NCBI GenBank assembly: GCA_036733345.1
Contig: DAINAR010000001.1
Coordinates: 131,887 to 195,886, forward strand
Source of the DNA: JAFGMQ01 sp036733345
Lineage (GTDB): Bacteria > Desulfobacterota > DSM-4660 > Desulfatiglandales > Desulfatiglandaceae
Length of the DNA: 64,000 nucleotides
Direction of reading: 5' to 3'
In this document: positions 53,369 to 62,444 of the stretch, in pieces
How positions within the stretch are numbered: the stretch's first letter is position 1
Layout: each line of letters opens with the position of its first letter
Position numbers and translations under genes: made by a program
The notes under the pieces: model-generated
Databases searched by the model: none
The model's input: only the letters and a program-made list of their open reading frames with translations
What the model was told of the DNA's origin: nothing

Positions 53369-54730
53369 TTATACAACTTTAAGGTTTTTTTCTTTGCGAT
53401 CATCCCTCTTATCAGAACCATTAAGCACTTTTCGCAGAACCATATTTGTATTCTTCTCCAAATCATCCATTATCTCAGCAAGTGCCTTAAGGTTCTTAAG
53501 GCTCTTTCTCGATTTTTCCTGATAAGGCAAATGGAGTAAAGGATTTTCCAGAATCTCTATTAACTTATCAATATGATCAAAGTCAATGCTGTCCATGTCA
53601 CTGTAAACAAGCTCAATCCATTCCTTCTTTAAAGAATCTGGCATATCTTCATAGCTTGCGAGAATTTTAGGATCCTTTCCAAGATAAAGCGATTTTTTCA
53701 ACTGATCAATTGCCAGCTGAATTTCTTTTATCTGCTTTTCTTCCAAAGCAATATTGCAAAGCAATTCATTCCATCTGCCCTCTATCTGCATACATATCCA
53801 TTTTTCTCCTTTCTCCGGAGGGAGTGAAAGTCCAAGAAATCGGTCATGGATATCAAGAAGATCATCGCCCAGTATATCGGATAAGGAAGAAATATTCCTA
53901 AGCGCTGAATTTAATTTTTTAACCGCATCACGTTTCATTCCTCTTTGATCCGAATGCAGTAGTATTCCCTCCCATTGTTCTCTTAAAAAACCCATCTCCT
54001 GTTTTATCAAAGAAAAGATCAATCCGGACTTGGTAATAGTATTTCGTAGTGAATCAGATAATATATTGTAAGAATTCAGCTTATCTTCAGCAAGTTGACG
54101 AATAGCTTCAAGCGATTGTTCTCTTAATTGGTAGGAAAGGAGTTCGGTTCCAAGAGCCCTTGATAATACTTTTATGACACCTGTTTCGGGACTGTTTATC
54201 TTTATGGTATTCGGCTTAAAATGTATCTTTATTACAGCCACAACCATAAATTCACTGTGTTTCCAGACGATTTCACCATTAAAGGTCCTGGCACTTTCAA
54301 TAATCGAATCACCTTCCGGGAAAAGGTCATTCTTCCGGATCAGCACGGGTTCCATATGATGGAAATGCTCAAACTCACTTTCCATTTGAAGACGAAGACT
54401 ACGAATATCATTTTTAGGGTCCTCAGCGGTCCAGCTTATCTGCCTTTCCACACACCATGCCATGGCTTCAAGAGGCCGTCCAGGTTCATCCCTGTAGGCA
54501 CTCCAGGGTTTGCCTGGTGGATTATATTCAGACTTCTCCGGCAGTCCCCAGAAAATACTATGCCTTTTCGAATCAAAAATCCCCGAGGTAACTCTCTGAG
54601 CGATCAAGTCAGGCGAACTTCCTATAAGATAGACAGTACCTTTAAAGGCATTCGGGAGACAAAGTAAAATCGTCTCTATTATTTGCTTGCAGGCCTTTTC
54701 CAGCGCCTCTCTGTCAATATTTAAGCTCAA
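53369..54730 (-). CDS. Hypothetical signalling-like protein, 453 aa
   Basis: No family was recognised with confidence. Residues about 10-190 alternate strands and helices like a GAF-type sensor domain (GTVYLIGSSPDLIAQRVTSG, MAWCVERQISWTAEDP). A run of helices (about 205-320) includes NILSDSLRNTITKSGLIFSLI, which looks like the dimerisation helices of histidine kinases but without the phosphoacceptor His. The C-terminal half is all helical, with LKNLKALAEIMDDLEKNTN. There are no ATPase motifs. It follows tRNA-Arg on the same strand and lies 77 nt before the sirtuin stop. Confidence 0.6.
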   Translation of the reverse strand: MSLNIDREALEKACKQIIETILLCLPNAFKGTVYLIGSSPDLIAQRVTSGIFDSKRHSIFWGLPEKSEYNPPGKPWSAYRDEPGRPLEAMAWCVERQISWTAEDPKNDIRSLRLQMESEFEHFHHMEPVLIRKNDLFPEGDSIIESARTFNGEIVWKHSEFMVVAVIKIHFKPNTIKINSPETGVIKVLSRALGTELLSYQLREQSLEAIRQLAEDKLNSYNILSDSLRNTITKSGLIFSLIKQEMGFLREQWEGILLHSDQRGMKRDAVKKLNSALRNISSLSDILGDDLLDIHDRFLGLSLPPEKGEKWICMQIEGRWNELLCNIALEEKQIKEIQLAIDQLKKSLYLGKDPKILASYEDMPDSLKKEWIELVYSDMDSIDFDHIDKLIEILENPLLHLPYQEKSRKSLKNLKALAEIMDDLEKNTNMVLRKVLNGSDKRDDRKEKNLKVV

Positions 54731-54807
54731 GTTCCAAAAAACCTTCTATGCAACTATCAGCGGAAAAAACATCCATACCCTTCTGGTTGAAATAAGATAT
54801 ACGATAT

Positions 54808-55554
54808 TTAATGCCTGTCAATCTTTTTTACAGCATTAACAAGTTTAGAAACAATGTCCACTGCCGAACCCTGCAAAAAAACATCCGTGACACTGTCAGT
54901 TAAATGAGTCTTTTCTTTATTGATTTCAATTATTTTTCCTCCATTTCTCTTTGTAATGCCCGGTATCGTATTGGCAGGTGAAACCACAGCTGAAGTTCCG
55001 ACAAGTATCAAAACCTGTGCGGTTGAAGCAAGTGTGAATGAGCGGTTCAATGCATCTTCAGGAATTGCTTCACCAAAAAAGACAACATCTGGTTTCAGTA
55101 TTTTTCCACAGTCACATCTTGGAGGATATTCATTTCTCTTTTCGTCAGCTTTAAATTTTCTTCCACACCAGAGGCAGGTAAGTGTACTTGAATTTCCATG
55201 GTATTCTATAACATTTTTTGATCCGCCACTCTGGTGAAGATTATCAACATTCTGTGTGATAATGTAATGGAGATAACCCATGTCCTCAAGTTCACTCATG
55301 CCGATATGAGCCTTGTTAGGCTTGGCTGAACTGACCAGGGCATCCATTTCCCGCAACATTAACCACACTTTTTCAGGATCTGACATAAAAGAGGCAATAT
55401 TAGCGTATTCAGCAGGATCAAATTTCGACCACAGGCCTCCAGCACTTCTAAAATCAGGAATTCCTGATTCAGCAGAAATACCGGCTCCGGTCAATGCTAT
55501 TGTCAATTTTGATTTAGTTATTATGTCTGCGCCCTGTTCAATCAGTTCTATCAT
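54808..55554 (-). CDS. cobB: NAD-dependent protein deacylase, Sir2 family
   Basis: 248 aa. Removes acyl groups from lysines with NAD+. The Rossmann motif GAGISAESGIPDFRSAGG, TQNVDNLHQSGG, the catalytic His in VIEYHGN, and the zinc ribbon CLWCGRKF...CDCGK (four Cys) are all intact. FFGEAIPE and VGTSAVVSPAN complete NAD binding. The residues Ala-Glu-Tyr near 45-55 (FDPAEYANI) lack the Tyr-x-x-Arg pair of desuccinylases as far as can be seen, so general deacetylase activity is favoured. It starts behind AAGGAAAT. Confidence 0.93.
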   Translation of the reverse strand: MIELIEQGADIITKSKLTIALTGAGISAESGIPDFRSAGGLWSKFDPAEYANIASFMSDPEKVWLMLREMDALVSSAKPNKAHIGMSELEDMGYLHYIITQNVDNLHQSGGSKNVIEYHGNSSTLTCLWCGRKFKADEKRNEYPPRCDCGKILKPDVVFFGEAIPEDALNRSFTLASTAQVLILVGTSAVVSPANTIPGITKRNGGKIIEINKEKTHLTDSVTDVFLQGSAVDIVSKLVNAVKKIDRH

Positions 55555-55905
55555 TAGATTTCCTTTTATGCTCTACGCAAAGCTTTTATATTTTTTTGCA
55601 ACGTTAAAAAATGTATTTAATGATGTCAATCAAATTCAGACCTTTCTACAATATCGATATAAAAACTTTATCAGGTTCTTAAACATATACCCTTTTTATT
55701 TCCCTTTCGATATATTACTAAAGACAATTAATCATTTAACTGCAAAATTTAGAAAATTATTGACGCAAAATCTTCCTTGGGCTAATATCCCTTAAAATTA
55801 TTTTTCCGTTACAACAGAGCTCTGGGAATACAGTATCTCCCCAAAGATAAATAAATTCTAATAAGCTGGCTGTTCTTTTGTTAAAAATGCCAGGAGGGCT
55901 TTTAC

Positions 55906-56409
55906 ATGGAGGATATTTTAAGCAGCAAAAGAATTCTGATAGTTGATGATGAACCGGATATCCTGGAGACACTCGAAGAAATACTGGATATGTGCATCGT
56001 CGAAACTGCACATGATTTTAAAACTGCCAGCGACTGTTTGAATAATAATTCCTATGACGTTGCCATTCTTGACATAATGGGTGTGAAAGGATATGAACTA
56101 CTATCTTTGGCAAATATGAAAGGCATCCCATCCCTAATTCTCACTGCATACGCATTAAGCCCTGATCACCTCGTAAAATCCATAAAATCCGGTGCCCAAT
56201 ACTACGTCCCGAAATATAAGATATCTGAAATCACTATATTTCTATCTGACATTATAAGGGCACGAGAAAAAGGTATCAAAAAACAGGCACTCTGGTTCAC
56301 CAGGCTTAAACCCTTTTTCGACAAGCAATTCGGTCCTGGCTGGCGAGAAAAACATAAAAAATTCTGGGAAGAATTTGACAGGGCATATGGCGTTAAAAAC
56401 AATCAATAA
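55906..56409 (+). CDS. Response regulator receiver protein, tail like the one at 41.7 kb
   Basis: 167 aa with an AGGAGGG site. The receiver has LIVDDEP, phosphoacceptor Asp56 (AILDIMGVKG), LTAYALSP and a Lys in YVPKYKI. About 45% of positions match the response regulator at 41.7 kb. The shared C-terminal tail is WFTRLKPFFDKQFGPGW and REKHKKFWEEF. There is no DNA-binding domain. It faces a histidine kinase end to end with six bases between, so the two may form a pair though they are on opposite strands. Confidence 0.88.
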   Translation: MEDILSSKRILIVDDEPDILETLEEILDMCIVETAHDFKTASDCLNNNSYDVAILDIMGVKGYELLSLANMKGIPSLILTAYALSPDHLVKSIKSGAQYYVPKYKISEITIFLSDIIRAREKGIKKQALWFTRLKPFFDKQFGPGWREKHKKFWEEFDRAYGVKNNQ

Positions 56410-56415
56410 ACTACA

Positions 56416-57201
56416 TCACACTTTCTGTAATGGTAATTTTACAATGAATTTTGCACCCTTCCCTTGTTCGCTTTCAAGAAACAACCCGCCTTCCATATCC
56501 TCGACAAGAACCATAACACCTGCAAGTCCTAAACCGTGACCCCTGACACTGCAGATTTCATTAGCATCCATCTGGAAATAGCACTCAAAAATCTTCTTAT
56601 GATATACAGGAGGAATCCCTTCACCATCATCCTTGACAGAAATGATAAAATAACCACTTTCCTTATAAATCGCCAGTTCAATAACAGCCTTTCGATATTT
56701 CAAACCGTTGCTCAGCAGGTTTCTGAGAATCTGCCTTATCTTTGTCTCATCAAGATAGATATCCTCGTACCATAGAGCCTCATCCACCGAAAGATAAATC
56801 CCCTGATTTTTCAGGATATCCTTGAATAGGGCCAAATTTGTACAATTCCTTATGTTCTCCGATGTATCAGATTCAGCGAGATCGAATATCTCCACAAGTG
56901 TCTGCTCTATGAGACTTGAAACCCTGCAGCTTGTTAAGTTTAGTATCCCCTGAGCTGATTTTCCCAACTCCAGGACATCGTTAACTAATGTCTGAGTAGT
57001 CTTTGTATTCCTTAGTGCCCTGTGTAATACATTTTTCTGCTTTTCAGTAAGGGGGCCATATTTTTCCGGTCTTTTTAGTAAAGAAGAGACTCCTGCTTCA
57101 ATCACTGCAAGCGGTACTTTAAGATCATGTATAAGAATATCGATCTTAATTCTATCTCTTCCCACGCCATTGTCTTTTTTTTCTTTTTGAAGGTTATCCA
57201 T
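56416..57201 (-). CDS. Soluble sensor histidine kinase
   Basis: 261 aa, no membrane segment and no sensor domain: the protein begins almost directly at the phosphoacceptor His25 (LIHDLKVPLAV). It continues with the dimerisation helices and an ATPase domain: N-box LRNLLSNGLKY, G1 DDGEGI, F-box-like FECYFQMD, G2 GHGLGLAG and a final GKGAKFIVKLP. Sensing must come from a partner protein. The adjacent tailed response regulator is a candidate target. Confidence 0.9.
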   Translation of the reverse strand: MDNLQKEKKDNGVGRDRIKIDILIHDLKVPLAVIEAGVSSLLKRPEKYGPLTEKQKNVLHRALRNTKTTQTLVNDVLELGKSAQGILNLTSCRVSSLIEQTLVEIFDLAESDTSENIRNCTNLALFKDILKNQGIYLSVDEALWYEDIYLDETKIRQILRNLLSNGLKYRKAVIELAIYKESGYFIISVKDDGEGIPPVYHKKIFECYFQMDANEICSVRGHGLGLAGVMVLVEDMEGGLFLESEQGKGAKFIVKLPLQKV

Positions 57202-57432
57202 TTAGCCCTGCTCTGGAACTTAAATGTTAATAATATACTAAAAAGTATATTATATTTACATCAATCATGTTACAGAAAAAAACCCCTGCCTAACAAAATA
57301 TTCTGGCAATATAACAAGCTTATATAAAAAAATCAAACCAAAGAGTTGCTGCATGAATGTATTTTATTATTGCTAATATAAGAGTTTTAAAAACAGTATA
57401 TATTTTATGATCTGGATATGCCCGGCAAAAAG

Positions 57433-58329
57433 TCAGAGAGAAAAAACAATCCCCACATATCCGACAAAACTGCTATCAGGTCTGACATCATAACTCGTGC
57501 TGTAGGCGATCATCTCACCTCTCTTTGCACCTAATACCTTTGCCGCCTCAATAGCTGAGGCTGCGGCACCTGAACAGCATGCATTGGAGTTTTTAAGCGC
57601 TTCAGATATAAGCTTTGGACCTTCTAAATCCATCATCAAATCAATTGCAAGTTTGTCATTAACATTTTTTACCCACTCAACAGCATCACTGCCTTCACCT
57701 TTTGGAAAAAAGCCATAGTTATATCCATAATGAGTGAGATCAGTTGATCCCAGGACAATGGTTTTTTGCCCCAGATCTCGGGATATCTCAACCGCTCTTC
57801 TTGCAATCTCCAGAGAAGCTGTTTTTGGAGGCAGCCCCATTGGAACAATTCTGCACTTAGGTATAAAATATTTTATGAACGGCAACTGAACCTCAATAGT
57901 ATTATCCTGTTCATAATATGAAGAAGTTTCAATTGTAAAGGAATATTCGGAAATTAAAATTTCTGCTACTTCTTCATCAATTTCTAATTCACCGAGAGGG
58001 GTATCCCATCTCCCTTTGCTCATTATCAGATTATTGCTTCCAGGATGCATGTGATGACCAAAGAGGATACAGGTTGAAGGTTCGTCTTCATTTTTCAGGC
58101 ACTTGATAACATTACATGCAATTTTCCCTGAAAAAAACCAGCCCGCATGTGGTACAATACCTCCTGCCAGTTTTTGTGTCCCGCTATGACACAGTAATCC
58201 AGGGTCAATAAAATCCTCAATAGTTCTCCTGCATTCTGATTCATTTCCCGGATACCAAGAGCCAGCGAAATCAGCACTTCTTACCTGCACAGTGACCACC
58301 TCTCTTTCATTGCACTCTGCAATATCCAT
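57433..58329 (-). CDS. amrB: AmmeMemoRadiSam system protein B (MEMO-like)
   Basis: 298 aa. MEMO1-family dioxygenase-like fold: DFAGSWYPG, GIVPHAGWFFSGKIA, LFGHHMHPGSNN, EVQLPFIKYF, LGSTDLTHYGYNYG (metal-binding His/Asp/His) and CCSGAAASAIEAAKVLG. It is named from the three-protein system with a radical SAM enzyme and an AMMECR1-like protein; neither of these partners is within the window. An internal GTG at 58290 has a better ribosome-binding site (GAGAGGTGG) than the ATG at 58329 and may be the real start. Confidence 0.9.
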   Translation of the reverse strand: MDIAECNEREVVTVQVRSADFAGSWYPGNESECRRTIEDFIDPGLLCHSGTQKLAGGIVPHAGWFFSGKIACNVIKCLKNEDEPSTCILFGHHMHPGSNNLIMSKGRWDTPLGELEIDEEVAEILISEYSFTIETSSYYEQDNTIEVQLPFIKYFIPKCRIVPMGLPPKTASLEIARRAVEISRDLGQKTIVLGSTDLTHYGYNYGFFPKGEGSDAVEWVKNVNDKLAIDLMMDLEGPKLISEALKNSNACCSGAAASAIEAAKVLGAKRGEMIAYSTSYDVRPDSSFVGYVGIVFSL

Positions 58330-58492
58330 AACTCATTATGATGGTTATATTAACAACTCTGACCAGATAAATATTTCTCCAAATTATTATTGCTGTAAAC
58401 GTTTTTTTTTTGTATGTAGTCAGCAACAGAAAAAAATGCCATGAGCCCTTTCAGCTTATGATATAGAATAATAAATACAACAGGTTTTTCTT

Positions 58493-59113
58493 ATGCATTT
58501 TGATATTGGCGAATGGATTATCAGGATCCCGGTCTTACTGTTCTCAATAACAATCCATGAATATGCTCACGGCAGGGCGGCTTTATGGCTTGGAGATCCC
58601 ACAGCAAAAAACATGGGGCGGCTATCTCTTAACCCATTGCCACATATTGATCCGTTTGGAGCAATTTGCCTGTTTCTCTTTAACTTCGGATGGGCCAAAC
58701 CTGTTCCTGTAAACCCAAGTTACTTTAAAAACATAAGAAAAGGCATAATTTTTATGTCACTCTGCGGCCCGCTTGCCAATATCTCAGCAGCATTCGTCGC
58801 CGGAATATTTATCCGCTATTTTCCTTTTCGATGGGAAGTGTATCAATTAACACTTATATATCTTTTGCTTATGAATCTTGGCCTTGGATTGTTCAATCTT
58901 TTGCCCCTTCCTCCCCTTGATGGCTCACACATCCTTGAAAACGTTCTCCCTCCAAAGGCTGCCCAGGAATATATGAAAATAGGCCGTTACGGGCCGTTTA
59001 TTCTATTGGGAATCATTATGATGGACAACTTTGCACATACAGGCATTATAAAACATCTGTTGCTTGGCCCTATGTTATTTCTAGCCACTCTTTTCTCTGG
59101 CATCAATTTTTGA
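58493..59113 (+). CDS. Site-2 protease family protein (M50)
   Basis: 206 aa with about five transmembrane helices. HEYAH (residues 22-26) in the first segment is the zinc-binding HExxH, and LLPLPPLDGSHIL (about 138-150) gives the third ligand. This is the small peptidase M50 form of the 200-230-aa membrane metalloproteases common in anaerobes; no PDZ domain. Intramembrane cleavage of a regulator is expected but the substrate is unknown. It lies just upstream of the moeA region but a shared transcript is unclear. Confidence 0.88.
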   Translation: MHFDIGEWIIRIPVLLFSITIHEYAHGRAALWLGDPTAKNMGRLSLNPLPHIDPFGAICLFLFNFGWAKPVPVNPSYFKNIRKGIIFMSLCGPLANISAAFVAGIFIRYFPFRWEVYQLTLIYLLLMNLGLGLFNLLPLPPLDGSHILENVLPPKAAQEYMKIGRYGPFILLGIIMMDNFAHTGIIKHLLLGPMLFLATLFSGINF

Positions 59114-59684
59114 TTTTTTACGAGACTATTACCTACTCCCTTCTAAATAAAAAACCGTAGCTTATATAAAAATATCTTTTTGTTAAAGCTTACAGGTAAG
59201 CATCTGTTTTGACAAGATGGAAATATATTTTTTTAGTCCATTTTGCCTTCAAACAAAAACTTTTAATCCACCTTATATAAAAAACCTTTTCTCGCTGTCT
59301 TCTTTAGTTATGAAGAAATTGATCAATGAGAACACAGTGGCAATACTCACTTCAGATCATATTGGGTTATAATTTATCCATTTAAATGCTTACCTTCTTG
59401 ACTTTCAATTATATTGTATGGCAAATTGCCATAAATGACTAAAAGGCACCCAGGGATACCATATGCAGGGCAGCTTGGCGTTACAAACAGCAACTTCAAG
59501 GTCGTCAATAATTCTGCCTCAACACTTTTGCTTGCTTAGAAAGAGATGATGGGCATCAGACTTATTCATGATGCTCAGCATAGCAGTTCTCCTCAAGTGA
59601 TGGCATAATCATCCCTGCTTTATCTTAGGCTTCTTAAGCATTAAAAGACATAATTGAATAATCAATTCTTTAAAAAATATTGTT
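59114..59684. other. AT-rich intergenic region, no gene seen
   Basis: About 570 bp. Both strands have only short broken frames. A strand of the form AVCNAKLPCIWYPW on the minus strand hints at a decayed gene, but without a family match. Confidence 0.3.
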
Positions 59685-60923
59685 ATGATAAATATAAATT
59701 TAACTGTATCAATTGAAGAAGGACAAAGAAGGGTTCTGGATTCTGTTAAACCGCTGGGTTCTGAGACTGTTTCTATTATGGAAGCATTAAATAGAGTCTT
59801 ATACGAAGATATTATATCGGATAAAATGATACCTCGTGTGGATGATTCTGCAATGGATGGTTATGCAGTGATTGCTGATGATACGCAAGGGGCATCAAAG
59901 AATAATCCGGTAAAACTTCATATCGCGGGAGAAATACAGGCAGGTGATTCATCTATAGGCAAAAAGGTCTCAAAAGGAACAGCCATGAGAATAATGACCG
60001 GCGCACCTATACCGAAAGGAGCTGATTCCGTAATTAAATTTGAGGATACTGAAGAAGAAGCCGGATATATAAAAACATTCCACGAAGCAGTAAAATACGA
60101 AAACTATAGAACTGCAGGAGAGAACATCAAAACAGGAGACTGTGTTCTCTATAAAGGGAATCGCTTACGATCAGCGGATATAGGTATTCTTGCGTCTCTG
60201 AATTGCAGTACAGTTAAGGTGTTTAGACAGCCAACCGTCTCAATTATCTCAACTGGCGATGAGTTAGTGGATATAGGTGAAAAGATAAGGCCCGGTCAGA
60301 TTAGAAATATAAACGCATTTACCTTATATTCAGAAGTGAAAAAATATAACGGTCTTCCTGATTATGTGGGCATTGCCAAAGATACCTTAAAAGACACTAT
60401 GGACATATTTCTAAAAGCCTTAAGATCCGATGTCATAATATCCACCGGCGGTGTGTCAATGGGAAAATATGACTTTGTAAAAGAAATTTATTCTGATCTC
60501 AATGTTGAAATACTCTTTGAGCGGGTTAATGTAAAACCGGGCAGTCCATGTGCTTTTGGAACAAAAGATAATAAACTGATTTTCGGCCTGCCGGGAAATC
60601 CCGTTTCGACACTTACTTCATTTATTCAATTTGTCAGGCCGGCACTACTTAAATTAATGGGTGCAAAAAGATTAAAAAAACCAATCGTTACAGCATTTCT
60701 TGAAGAGGATATTAACAAGCATTCACCCAAAGTCCACCTTTTGAGAGGCGCTTTTAAAATTAAAAATAATGATTATTATGTCACAACAACTGGAAATCAA
60801 AAGCCTTCCATACTTCGTTCAATGAGCGATGCAAACTGCCTGATAATAATCCCTGAAAACGGTCCAAAACTAAAGGCTGGAGAAAAAGTCGCAATTCAAT
60901 TAATCGATCACGATGAGATATAA
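59685..60923 (+). CDS. moeA: Molybdopterin molybdotransferase MoeA
   Basis: Inserts molybdate (or tungstate) into adenylylated molybdopterin. 412 aa, standard length. The signature motifs are DDSAMDGYAV, TGAPIPKGADSVIKFED, ISTGDEL, STGGVSMGKYD and FGLPGNPVSTL. The canonical active-site residues are kept, unlike the paralogue at 62.4 kb. It is followed after 77 nt by a radical SAM gene on the same strand, suggesting an operon. It fits with mobA and the bis-MGD oxidoreductase elsewhere in the window. Confidence 0.94.
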   Translation: MININLTVSIEEGQRRVLDSVKPLGSETVSIMEALNRVLYEDIISDKMIPRVDDSAMDGYAVIADDTQGASKNNPVKLHIAGEIQAGDSSIGKKVSKGTAMRIMTGAPIPKGADSVIKFEDTEEEAGYIKTFHEAVKYENYRTAGENIKTGDCVLYKGNRLRSADIGILASLNCSTVKVFRQPTVSIISTGDELVDIGEKIRPGQIRNINAFTLYSEVKKYNGLPDYVGIAKDTLKDTMDIFLKALRSDVIISTGGVSMGKYDFVKEIYSDLNVEILFERVNVKPGSPCAFGTKDNKLIFGLPGNPVSTLTSFIQFVRPALLKLMGAKRLKKPIVTAFLEEDINKHSPKVHLLRGAFKIKNNDYYVTTTGNQKPSILRSMSDANCLIIIPENGPKLKAGEKVAIQLIDHDEI

Positions 60924-61000
60924 AAAAACTCCAAGGTCAACACTGTAACTTTTTCCAAATCCTCTTTTAAATAATTATTAAGCTACATTGGATACTGCAG

Positions 61001-62440
61001 ATGCAGAAAAAAAAACCCAAACCTGGTCTTTTTTTAAAAAAATCTCCGTTCCTTTTTGTCAAAGTACTGGATAATAACGATGTGCGAGTTTACAGCAAAT
61101 TGCATGGCAATTTGACCTCTTATAATTTTGACATAAATCAAGTCTTAAATATATTTGACTCTCATATTGATATTGAAACAGCAGCAAATAAAGTATCGGA
61201 AATTTATCAGCTTGATCCTTATGAATTGATTAACGAACTGTACGAGAAGACCTTCTTGATAGATGAAAGTAAAAATCAAAAAGACATGCTTCTGGAATAT
61301 GTTGAAACAGTAAAAAACAAAAATAAAAGTCCAAAAATTTCAAAGGTTACCTTCCTGGTTTCCGCCAGATGTAATCTGGCATGCAAAGGCTGTTATCATA
61401 ATTTTTATGATTTTAAAAGCTCTGATATGAATGCCGGTTTTGCACGCCTGATTCTGGAAGACCTATACCCTTATCTGAAAAAAAATAAAATTCCTGAACT
61501 GCTTATATCCTTTCTTGGCTATGAACCATTTTTGAATTTTGAAACGCTGAGAAGCATTTATGACCGTGCGTGCATCATGAGTGAAGAATACGATATAAAG
61601 ACTCTCTTTCAGATATTCACAAATGCCTTTGATTTGAGTGAAAATATTTATGATTGGATAGAACGGAATAACTCCAGATTAAGCATTAAGATCAGCCTAG
61701 ATGGAATAAAAAAAGACAACGATAAAAGAAGGGTGGATTTTTCCGGCAAAGGGACATACGACAGAGTTATCGAAAATTTAAAGCGTATAATTATGACCGG
61801 AGTTGAATGTGGGGTTTTGATTGTACTCAGCAAATTAAATTTTGCTGATATTGAAAAATTTGTTGATGTAATGGCTGAAATCGGAGTTAAGAGTATTACT
61901 GCAAATATATTTTGTGGTCAATCCAAGGATGAGCGGTTGATGGAGTTAACTGAAATAGAAAAATTCGAAGCAATAAAAAGATTTGATCTGGCAACTGAGA
62001 AATTGGGCATTGACTTTGATGGCGAATGGAAATTCTCTGTTGTGCAAATGATAACAGGTGCTCATTTTTCCTGTCCCGCAGGAATAAAACAATTGGTTTT
62101 TTCCGCAGATGGCTCAATTTATCCCTGTCAGCGATTCGCAGGAACAGAAATAAATTTTGGGACATATAAATCTGATTTCTGGGAAAAATTAGTTGACTGC
62201 AAATGTGAAGGTTATAATAATTGGGTCGCCGATTTTTACAATACAGTGAAGGATAGGACAAAAGAAGAAGAAGATATTGATCTTACGGGGTGGAGTTGCC
62301 CCTTTCTTCCTTTTTTAAGAGGAGAAGATTTAAGCAATAATCTTGAAAGAGAATTGAATGAAAAGCTCCTCGAATACTATATTACGCGGCCTTTGAACAG
62401 GATACTTGCAAAAGAACCAATGGATTGTTCGAATAATTGA
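61001..62440 (+). CDS. Radical SAM/SPASM-like protein between two moeA genes
   Basis: 479 aa. The N-terminal 100 residues look like a PqqD/RRE-type peptide-binding domain (FLFVKVLDNNDVRVYSKLHG, then a helical HIDIETAANKV). The radical SAM core begins with C124-x3-C128-x2-C131 (CNLACKGC), and ISLDGIKKDNDKRR, IFTNAF and VLSKLNFAD fit the barrel. The C-terminal region has CPAGIKQLVFSADGSIYPCQRF and further Cys, a SPASM-type cluster site. Such proteins mature peptides or, in some W-enzyme loci, help mature a tungsten enzyme. No precursor peptide is seen near it. Confidence 0.8.
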   Translation: MQKKKPKPGLFLKKSPFLFVKVLDNNDVRVYSKLHGNLTSYNFDINQVLNIFDSHIDIETAANKVSEIYQLDPYELINELYEKTFLIDESKNQKDMLLEYVETVKNKNKSPKISKVTFLVSARCNLACKGCYHNFYDFKSSDMNAGFARLILEDLYPYLKKNKIPELLISFLGYEPFLNFETLRSIYDRACIMSEEYDIKTLFQIFTNAFDLSENIYDWIERNNSRLSIKISLDGIKKDNDKRRVDFSGKGTYDRVIENLKRIIMTGVECGVLIVLSKLNFADIEKFVDVMAEIGVKSITANIFCGQSKDERLMELTEIEKFEAIKRFDLATEKLGIDFDGEWKFSVVQMITGAHFSCPAGIKQLVFSADGSIYPCQRFAGTEINFGTYKSDFWEKLVDCKCEGYNNWVADFYNTVKDRTKEEEDIDLTGWSCPFLPFLRGEDLSNNLERELNEKLLEYYITRPLNRILAKEPMDCSNN

Positions 62441-62444
62441 GAGA

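Noticed and set aside
61001..62440. RiPP cluster around the radical SAM gene
   Set aside because: The 77-bp and 5-bp gaps are too short for a precursor gene, and no short Cys-, Gly- or Thr-rich peptide with a ribosome-binding site was found within about 1.5 kb. The idea is kept only as a remark.
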